Assembly (NCBI GenBank): GCA_016213345.1
Contig: JACRAO010000119.1
Location: 1 to 16,304, forward strand
Reading direction: 5' to 3'
From: Bdellovibrio sp.
Lineage (GTDB): Bacteria > Bdellovibrionota > UBA1018
DNA: 16,304 bases
The stretch's first letter is position 1. Every line of letters begins with the position of its first letter. A program made the position numbers and the translations under genes. This document shows positions 1 to 5,194 of the stretch, piece after piece. The notes beneath the pieces are model-generated. The model made no database searches, had not been told where the DNA came from, and worked only from the letters and a program-made list of their open reading frames with translations.

Positions 1-553
1 CTGTTATCAGTACTAAGGCAGTGGCATTCATGGCTTCTGAAATGCCCATTGCTAAAATTGCTTGTCGTTGCACTGGATCGCCTTGTACTGCAATAGAAGC
101 AAAAGCCTTAATGAGGCCCATAATGGTTCCTAAAAGTCCTAACAGAGTTGCAATATTTGCTATGAGTGCCAGGTTTGGAAGTCTTTTTTCTAATTTAGGA
201 ATAACTTCTAGGCTTGCGGCATCAATGGCGTTTTGGATTTGTGTTTCGTCTCGCGAAGCTCTTTGAAGTCCGGCTTTTAAAACTTTAGGCAGTGCTGCCT
301 GTCCAGCTCCGTTACAAACTCTAATAGCTCCGTCCAGATCGTTTGCTAAAATATATTTTTGCACTTCGAACATAAATGAAGCACCATCTGTATTGTATTG
401 ATAAAACAACCTAATAAATCTTTCGAAAGACACAGCAATAGAGATTGCAAATACAATCATGATCGGAATGAGCGCCCATCCACCTGGACCTTGAAAATCT
501 TTAATAAAATTTTCTAAAAAACTTTGTGCATATACATACGTTTGTGGTTCCAT
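1..553 (-). CDS. MotA/TolQ/ExbB proton channel family protein (partial)
   Basis: Inner-membrane proton-channel subunit of the TolQ/ExbB type, which with a TolR/ExbD partner converts proton-motive force into work at the envelope. The 184 visible residues begin MEPQTYVYAQ. They show a first membrane segment at about 26-45, a cytoplasmic loop with a charged helix (ExxxxKLEKRLP-like, 115-126), a second membrane segment at about 128-152 containing the family signature GLLGTIMGLIKAF, and the start of a third with GISEAMNATAL (170-180). The frame stays open to the left edge, so the C-terminus is missing. The start is supported by a purine-rich GGAAAGGAAG Shine-Dalgarno about 10 nt upstream. The gene lies 126 bp downstream of the thioredoxin gene on the same strand. 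A TolR/ExbD gene would be expected just outside the window. TolQ, ExbB and MotA cannot be separated with certainty; length and motif favour TolQ/ExbB over flagellar MotA. Confidence 0.93.
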   Translation of the reverse strand, partial: MEPQTYVYAQSFLENFIKDFQGPGGWALIPIMIVFAISIAVSFERFIRLFYQYNTDGASFMFEVQKYILANDLDGAIRVCNGAGQAALPKVLKAGLQRASRDETQIQNAIDAASLEVIPKLEKRLPNLALIANIATLLGLLGTIMGLIKAFASIAVQGDPVQRQAILAMGISEAMNATALVLIT

Positions 554-679
554 GAGAAAACTTCCTTTCCCTAGTTTGTAAGTTCAAACTGACACTTACC
601 TTCTCAATTTTAAACTAATTAAGTTTCCTTAAGTATCTTAAATATAATGATACCTGATTTAATGTGGTGGTCAACTATT

Positions 680-1021
680 CTAAGAAGTTTTCAAATGCTT
701 TTCTATAGCATTTAAGTATGTTTCTTTTGGTTGATTGCCAATAAATAGTTCTATTGCCTGGCCCTTATTGAAAAAAATAACTGTTGGAATTCCTCGGACA
801 TGATATTTACTCGGTGTGTTAGGGTTCTGGTCAATGTTTACTTTGCAGATTTTTATTTTTTCTGTATATTCGGTAGCTATGGCATCAAGGGTAGGGGCCA
901 GTGCTTTGCAGGGATTGCACCACTCTGCCCAAAAATCAACTATTATGAGTTGATTTGATTTTAAGACCATATCCTCAAAGTCAGCATCAGAAACTTCTAA
1001 AACATTTTTTATATGTCCCAT
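680..1021 (-). CDS. trxA: Thioredoxin with WCNPC active site
   Basis: Small cytoplasmic thiol-disulfide oxidoreductase; 113 aa is close to the usual ~105-110 aa for thioredoxin. The fold is readable: VDFWAEWCNPCKALAP (28-43) carries the redox pair Cys35/Cys38, and the cis-proline loop is GIPT (Pro79), followed by IFFNKGQ and G95. The residue after the first active-site Cys is Asn instead of the usual Gly (WCGPC), which is uncommon and may alter the redox potential. There is no signal peptide, so it acts in the cytoplasm. The start MGHIKNVLEV fits the family N-terminus, though no strong Shine-Dalgarno is visible. It diverges from gmhA across only 50 bp, so the promoters of both must be packed there or overlap each other's 5' ends. 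Confidence 0.95.
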   Translation of the reverse strand: MGHIKNVLEVSDADFEDMVLKSNQLIIVDFWAEWCNPCKALAPTLDAIATEYTEKIKICKVNIDQNPNTPSKYHVRGIPTVIFFNKGQAIELFIGNQPKETYLNAIEKHLKTS

Positions 1022-1071
1022 GATATTATATTTGTTAGCATTGTTTTTATTTCAGGTCGAGGAAGATTTTT

Positions 1072-1665
1072 ATGAATAAAATAAGGGATTATTTATTAGC
1101 ATCTGCAAATGAGTCAAAAAGTGTCCAGGACGATTTTATTAAAGAAAATATTGTTACGTTGATCGAAGCTGCAAGAATTATTGCTGAAACTATACAAAAT
1201 GGAGGAAAAATTTTGATTTTTGGTAATGGAGGTTCGGCAGGAGATTCTCAACACATGGCGGCAGAAATGGTAGGCAGACTGCTTGTTGAACGAAGACCAC
1301 TTCCTGCAATTGCGCTTACTACGGATACTTCTAATCTAACAGCTATCGGCAATGACTATGGATACGAGTTCGTTTTTTTAAGACAAGTTCAAGCTTTAGC
1401 AAAAAAAGACGACGTGATTTTTGCTATTTCAACTTCGGGAAATAGTAAAAACGTGTTGTGTGCTGTGGAAGCGGCGCGAAAAATAGGCTGCAAAATACTT
1501 GGATTAAGTGGAGGTAGTGGTGGTGAGCTAAAAAAATATTGTGATTTATTTATGTCAGCAAGACTTGGAAAAAATTCAAGCCGTATTCAAGAAGCTCATA
1601 TTTTTGCAATTCATAGCATTGTTGATTTAATGGATCGTTTTTTTCTTGGGTCTGTCCATGAATAA
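1072..1665 (+). CDS. gmhA: D-sedoheptulose-7-phosphate isomerase
   Basis: Converts sedoheptulose 7-phosphate to D-glycero-D-manno-heptose 7-phosphate, the first step toward ADP-heptose for the LPS inner core. The 197-aa protein is a full-length single SIS domain. The phosphosugar loop FGNGGSAGDSQH is at 50-61, the second SIS loop ISTSGNSKN at 119-127, and RIQEAHIFAIH at 171-181. Residues aligning with the Zn/catalytic set of E. coli GmhA (His61, Glu65, Gln172, His180) are present as His61, Glu65, Gln173 and His181, so it should be active. A good GAGGAAG Shine-Dalgarno precedes the ATG. It heads a set with an RDD membrane protein (21-bp gap) and a PAP2 protein (4-bp overlap), which points to an envelope-related operon. 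No other heptose gene is present in the window. Confidence 0.95.
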   Translation: MNKIRDYLLASANESKSVQDDFIKENIVTLIEAARIIAETIQNGGKILIFGNGGSAGDSQHMAAEMVGRLLVERRPLPAIALTTDTSNLTAIGNDYGYEFVFLRQVQALAKKDDVIFAISTSGNSKNVLCAVEAARKIGCKILGLSGGSGGELKKYCDLFMSARLGKNSSRIQEAHIFAIHSIVDLMDRFFLGSVHE

Positions 1666-1686
1666 AAAGAGAGGCGAAAAATATAT

Positions 1687-2139
1687 ATGCTTTTTTCTAT
1701 ACCAATAGAAACACATTTAAAAGTAAGCCTTTTGACCAGAATAATTGCTAAAATTATTGATTTACTTTTATTCATGCTATTAGCTATTGTTTTACCCCCT
1801 CCTCTTGGGCCATTGTTGGGGTTTTTGTACAGTCTTTTTGCTGATGGATTTTGTTTTGCAAATTTTAGGGGGCAAAGTGTTGGTAAGAAAATTATGGGAT
1901 TAAAGGTCATTCATAGATTGCAGAAAAGACCTGCTAATTTTAAAGAATCTGCATTACGTAACTTGCCAGTAGGAGTAGTAACGTTTTTTTCATTAATTCC
2001 TATTTGGGGATGGTTTATTTTAATTATATTAGGAATTCCATTTATTGTTATCGAAGTTTATCTTATTCATAAAATGGAAGGTGGCCATCGTTTAGGCGAT
2101 GTCATGGGGGATACAGAAGTTGTTATAGAAAACAAATGA
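1687..2139 (+). CDS. RDD family membrane protein
   Basis: A 150-aa integral membrane protein of the RDD family, whose biochemical role is generally unclear. Family hallmarks are visible. An Arg and Asp lie in the first membrane helix (RIIAKIIDLLL, 18-28; Arg18, Asp25). GQSVGKKIMGLKV (62-74) sits at a membrane-cytoplasm junction. The C-terminal RLGDVMGDTEVV (135-146) contains the second Asp-bearing motif. Hydrophobic stretches at about 20-50 and 95-125 indicate three or four membrane passes. A GAGAGG Shine-Dalgarno lies about 13 nt upstream of the ATG. The stop codon overlaps the start of the PAP2 gene (ATGA), so the two are probably translationally coupled and may work in the same lipid or envelope process; that is inference from position only. 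Confidence 0.85.
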   Translation: MLFSIPIETHLKVSLLTRIIAKIIDLLLFMLLAIVLPPPLGPLLGFLYSLFADGFCFANFRGQSVGKKIMGLKVIHRLQKRPANFKESALRNLPVGVVTFFSLIPIWGWFILIILGIPFIVIEVYLIHKMEGGHRLGDVMGDTEVVIENK

Positions 2140-2741
2140 AAAAATTCTATTTAAAACCTATTCCAGCTGCAAAAAAATGGCCTATTTTTTTAGCAACTTT
2201 TTTTGCTTATTGCAGTCTTTATCTGATCACAAATAGGATTCATCTAGGGGCGCCAGTACAATTATTTTCTTTATGGATTGATCAAGTGGTTCCGTTTATG
2301 AGTTTTACTGTTTGGGTTTATTTAACACATTTATTTTTTGTAATATCAGTAGTGTATTTTTTTAATGACGACATTATTTTTTCAAGATTTTTTTATGCGC
2401 TCAATATTGGTAGTTTGTTGTCGATAGTGATTTTCTTCTTTTATCCTACTACAATTGAAAGAAAGACTCATGTTTTTAGTTTTGTTAATGAAATGGTTTT
2501 TTGGTTTGTATATGCGTTAGATAATCCGGTAAATTGCTTTCCTTCTTTACATGTTTTTTGGGTTATGATTGGTTTAATTCCACTTTTTTATAAGAAGCCA
2601 AATGGTTTTATTTGGATATTTTTATGGGGTATATTAATTATATTTTCTACAATGACCACTAAGCAGCACTATTCTGTAGATGTACTGGGTGGGACACTTT
2701 TAGCTTTTCTGAGTTGGCGATTTACAAAACTGCTGTTTTGA
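2136..2741 (+). CDS. PAP2-type membrane phosphatase/transferase
   Basis: A 201-aa polytopic membrane protein with about six hydrophobic helices. It carries the PAP2 (phosphatidic acid phosphatase type 2) catalytic motifs: a YPTTIER segment at 103-109, FPSLH at 135-139 in place of the classical PSGH, and KQHYSVDVLGG at 176-186, supplying His178 and Asp182 of the HxxxD motif. The PSLH form with QHYxxD is typical of the subgroup related to inositol-phosphorylceramide/sphingomyelin synthases and some undecaprenyl-PP or lipid phosphatases. The substrate is therefore a membrane phospholipid or polyprenyl phosphate that cannot be named from sequence. It starts inside the stop codon of the RDD gene and ends 11 bp from the convergent HD-GYP gene, with no obvious bidirectional terminator between them. 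Confidence 0.85.
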   Translation: MKKFYLKPIPAAKKWPIFLATFFAYCSLYLITNRIHLGAPVQLFSLWIDQVVPFMSFTVWVYLTHLFFVISVVYFFNDDIIFSRFFYALNIGSLLSIVIFFFYPTTIERKTHVFSFVNEMVFWFVYALDNPVNCFPSLHVFWVMIGLIPLFYKKPNGFIWIFLWGILIIFSTMTTKQHYSVDVLGGTLLAFLSWRFTKLLF

Positions 2742-2752
2742 TTCATAAGTCC

Positions 2753-4207
2753 TTAAAATGCTTTTTTTCGTTTAAAAGCTATTTCTGATGTATTTTCGAC
2801 AGGCTTTTTTCTAACTCTTCCTTTGGCAAATTCTAATGGAATAGGATAATTGAATACTTCCATTAATGCAGATAAAACATTGTGATCCCACTGGTTGGGT
2901 TCATTCTCTAGTATTTTTTTAATAGCAATTTCGGGGCTACAACCCTCGGGATTTTCTGGATTTTTAATAGTATAACTGCAAAATTCATTAGCTACTGCAA
3001 TCAATCGTGCCATGGGATGAATGGCATGTTTTCGTAAACCCACTGGATACCCTTGTCCCGTGCAGTTTTCGTGGTGTTGAAATATAATTTGTAAAATATC
3101 ATTTGGTATACCTTTTACTTTTCTTAAAATCTCCATGCCGCGCATTGGGTGTGACTCGATAATTTTTGTTTCTTCTGGGCTTCTATCTTGTTTTGGTTTA
3201 TTTAGAATGTCTCGATCAATTTCTTTTTTACCAACATCATGAAAAAGTCCGCCCATTGAGATCTTATATATATTTACAGGTGAGTTCCATTTTAGCGTTT
3301 TTGCAATCATAGCTCCGTATACGCTTACACCAATACAGTGTGCATATAAAAAATCAGTGTGTTCATTGAGTAACTGAATGACTTTAAATAAATCTTCTTG
3401 TGCTGTTACGGTTGATACGGTGGCTTCGACCACTGTTTTTGCATTATCAAATGATATTTCGTTAACTCCATTGAGATAAATATCTTCTAGAATAAGTTCA
3501 TTTGTTTTTCTTAAAAAAAGAAATTTCTTTTCCTTGTTTATGTGTGATGCACTTACGACAGGGGCTAAAAATAAAGAGAATTCGATATATTTACTAAAAT
3601 CTTCTTTTTTAAGGTAAAGAAATTTAATATTTTTTTCCTTAAACGATTTGATTCGTTCTTGTGACAGATCAGCGCCTTCGTGTGCAATTCTGACATATTT
3701 TTGATCAGAAAGTCTTACAAATATATCGTATTTCATTTCTCTGCCAGAGATAAAATCATCTATGTCAATTTTGCAATATTCATAATCATCTGTTTGTGTT
3801 TTAATGACTTCTTCTACTGATGGTTCACCAAAAATGTCTTTTAAAAGCTTTAATAAGTCTTCTCTCTTAAAGGGTTTTTCTAAATATTGAGTTGCACCTA
3901 GTTCTATGAGTTCTTGTTCTAAGCCCATTTCTGGAAAGCCGGTTATTAAAATTATAGGGATAGGTTTTGTTCTTTTGACAAAATGCATGAGTTCAATGCC
4001 GTTTACTTCTGGTAAACGAATATCGCTAATGATGAGATCCATTGTTTCAAAACCAAGGATGTTTTGTGCAACACGGCCATTGCTTGCCTCGAAAACCTGA
4101 TAGCCATCAAGTTCTAGATTTCTTCTGAGCACATTACGAAACGCGTCATCATCTTCGACAAGCAGGATTTTCTTTCCGGATATGGCAATACTGTCTTCCT
4201 CGGACAT
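2753..4207 (-). CDS. Response regulator with receiver and HD-GYP domains
   Basis: A 484-aa cytoplasmic signalling protein. The receiver domain (12-126) has the acidic pocket Asp19/Asp20, phospho-acceptor Asp62 in IISDIRLP, Thr89 and Lys111 (EKPF), so it looks phosphorylatable. A middle domain (about 145-210) contains YDIFVRLSDQKYVRIAH. The C-terminal HD-GYP domain (about 275-460) shows LFHDVGKK (HD 323-324), His353, HHE (378-380) and GQGYP (384-388). HD-GYP domains normally hydrolyse c-di-GMP. Two deviations stand out: the family DGxGYP reads TGQGYP (Thr383), and the usual metal-ligand Asp in AVAD is Asn407 (IAVANEF), so activity may be reduced or altered. The start MSEEDS has GAGG about 13 nt upstream. 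It lies between envelope genes and the flagellar operon; a link to motility or c-di-GMP control is plausible but not shown. Confidence 0.92.
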   Translation of the reverse strand: MSEEDSIAISGKKILLVEDDDAFRNVLRRNLELDGYQVFEASNGRVAQNILGFETMDLIISDIRLPEVNGIELMHFVKRTKPIPIILITGFPEMGLEQELIELGATQYLEKPFKREDLLKLLKDIFGEPSVEEVIKTQTDDYEYCKIDIDDFISGREMKYDIFVRLSDQKYVRIAHEGADLSQERIKSFKEKNIKFLYLKKEDFSKYIEFSLFLAPVVSASHINKEKKFLFLRKTNELILEDIYLNGVNEISFDNAKTVVEATVSTVTAQEDLFKVIQLLNEHTDFLYAHCIGVSVYGAMIAKTLKWNSPVNIYKISMGGLFHDVGKKEIDRDILNKPKQDRSPEETKIIESHPMRGMEILRKVKGIPNDILQIIFQHHENCTGQGYPVGLRKHAIHPMARLIAVANEFCSYTIKNPENPEGCSPEIAIKKILENEPNQWDHNVLSALMEVFNYPIPLEFAKGRVRKKPVENTSEIAFKRKKAF

Positions 4208-4303
4208 AAAAAACTCACAACCTCATATATTAGTGTATCTGATTTTTTTTAGGGGGCCACCACAATAATTAATGCAGTAAATAATGTGGTCTAATAGGTA
4301 ATG

Positions 4304-4360
4304 AACTGCTTCCTGTTAACAGGACTGTTTCAGTTACCGAACAGTTTCTAGTTTGCAGTT
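4304..4360. repeat. Three-armed nested inverted repeats behind the lipoprotein gene
   Basis: An outer pair AACTGC (4304-4309) and GCAGTT (4355-4360) encloses two further inverted repeats. One is the perfect 12-bp palindrome CCTGTTAACAGG (4312-4323). The other is ACTGTT (4324-4329) with AACAGT (4340-4345). Drawn as RNA or as a cruciform this gives a three-way junction. The outer right arm overlaps the stop codon of the minus-strand lipoprotein gene (4359-4361), so the structure would form at the end of that mRNA. There is no T-tract on either side, so it is not a classical intrinsic terminator. A separate short pair, ACCACA (4259-4264) and TGTGGT (4285-4290), lies between it and the HD-GYP start. 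Confidence 0.5.
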
Positions 4361-4925
4361 ATTTCAACTTTAACGATCCAACAAACTGGTTAAAATCTTC
4401 TTCCTCCTGGGCATATTGTTCCGGCCTCGCAACATACATCAAGTCATAAACACATTCTTTCTTTTGAAACACAATAGCTCGCAATTTCGTCTCTTGAGAG
4501 GCTAATTTACCCTGTATAATAGTATTCAAAGCTGGATAATTATTAAGCGTAGTCGGCGTTTCAGATTTATAGCTTATATCAGAAATACCCATGAACAAAA
4601 GCTCTGTCATTTTATGTAGATCTTGTGTTTTATCTTCATAGCTTTTTCTGCAAGCTGTATTTAGTGAAATAACTGAAGCCGTCTTTTTTGATTGAAAAGA
4701 CAAGTCTGAAATATCTGATAAGTTTGCAGTATCTCCAGTGTTTTCATCGGTTTGTGGATTTAATTTTTGCCAATTAGGGTTTTGTTTTGATATGTCAAGA
4801 ATTTCATATTCGTTTGTTTTTTCTTCAACAGGTTTTACTTGCCCAACCAGTAGAGCACAACTAGGCGCTAAAAAGATTAATAGTAAAATATTTATGGTTT
4901 TAATAAAAAAAATTTTGCGCGGCAT
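4359..4925 (-). CDS. Putative lipoprotein, unknown function
   Basis: Not recognised as a named family. The 188-aa product starts with a basic then hydrophobic stretch (MPRKIFFIKTINILLLIFLA) followed by APSC, so a lipoprotein signal peptide with lipidated Cys23 is likely, though Pro at -2 makes the lipobox imperfect. Residues 30-80 are polar and low-complexity, as in a linker. From about 85 a compact domain with Cys92 and a second Cys in KKECVYDLMYVA ends in FNQFVGSLKLK, a tail that resembles small alpha/beta domains ending in a 'F..sLk' helix. It is divergent from the flagellar operon across 269 bp and followed by a structured inverted-repeat region. The start is the first Met before the signal peptide; the Shine-Dalgarno (AAGAGAAA) is weak and distant. 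Confidence 0.75.
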   Translation of the reverse strand: MPRKIFFIKTINILLLIFLAPSCALLVGQVKPVEEKTNEYEILDISKQNPNWQKLNPQTDENTGDTANLSDISDLSFQSKKTASVISLNTACRKSYEDKTQDLHKMTELLFMGISDISYKSETPTTLNNYPALNTIIQGKLASQETKLRAIVFQKKECVYDLMYVARPEQYAQEEEDFNQFVGSLKLK

Positions 4926-5002
4926 TAGTATTGTAAATTTCTCTTATAGTCAGAAAAAAAGCAATATAAAAACGTCAAAACAATATCAACTTTTGTGCCT
5001 TC

Positions 5003-5033
5003 TTTGACACTTGGTCAATATTTACTAGTCAAA
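5003..5033. promoter_or_regulatory. Candidate enhancer sites for a sigma-54 activator
   Basis: Contains the perfect inverted repeat TTGAC-N5-GTCAA (5004-5018) and another GTCAA half-site (5028-5032). A further GTCAA is at 4974-4978 and TTGAC at 5153-5157, and CTAGTCAAA (5025-5033) is exactly inverted by TTTGACTAG (5152-5160). The palindrome lies about 125-140 bp upstream of the predicted sigma-54 transcription start, the usual distance for enhancer-binding-protein sites. The likely binder is the activator encoded as the second gene of the operon; this is inference. Confidence 0.4.
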
Positions 5034-5115
5034 TCTGCCTAAGCAAAAAAATTTTATAGTAAAAATTTTCCTACAATTTTCACCATTTATTATATTTTTT
5101 TCACAACAGGCGCCG

Positions 5116-5132
5116 TTGGCACTCTCTTTGCT
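5116..5132 (+). promoter_or_regulatory. Sigma-54 (-24/-12) promoter of the flagellar operon
   Basis: The sequence TTGGCACTCTCTTTGCT matches the sigma-54 consensus YTGGCAC-N5-TTGCW at every defined position, with GG (5118-5119) and GC (5130-5131) 12 bp apart as required. Transcription would start near 5143, giving a leader of about 50 nt before the TPR gene. It is the only such match seen in a clear intergenic position on this strand, and it sits directly upstream of an operon that encodes a sigma-54 activator and flagellar basal-body genes. Confidence 0.85.
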
Positions 5133-5175
5133 TACTATATTAATGTGACTTTTTGACTAGGATGGTTTTTTAACC

Positions 5176-5189
5176 GAGCAAGGAAGCTC
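5176..5189 (+). promoter_or_regulatory. Shine-Dalgarno displayed in a hairpin loop
   Basis: GAGC (5176-5179) and GCTC (5186-5189) form an exact short stem whose six-base loop is AAGGAA, the Shine-Dalgarno of the TPR gene (ATG at 5195). A second mini-hairpin GGTT-TTTT-AACC (5164-5175) abuts it. The RBS fixes the start of the TPR gene. Any regulatory role of the stem is speculative. Confidence 0.4.
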
Positions 5190-5194
5190 AAAAT

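Noticed and set aside
21..266. Plus-strand 81-codon open frame at the left edge
   Set aside because: It is antisense to the clearly recognisable TolQ/ExbB-type gene, whose signature motifs lie in the opposite frame.
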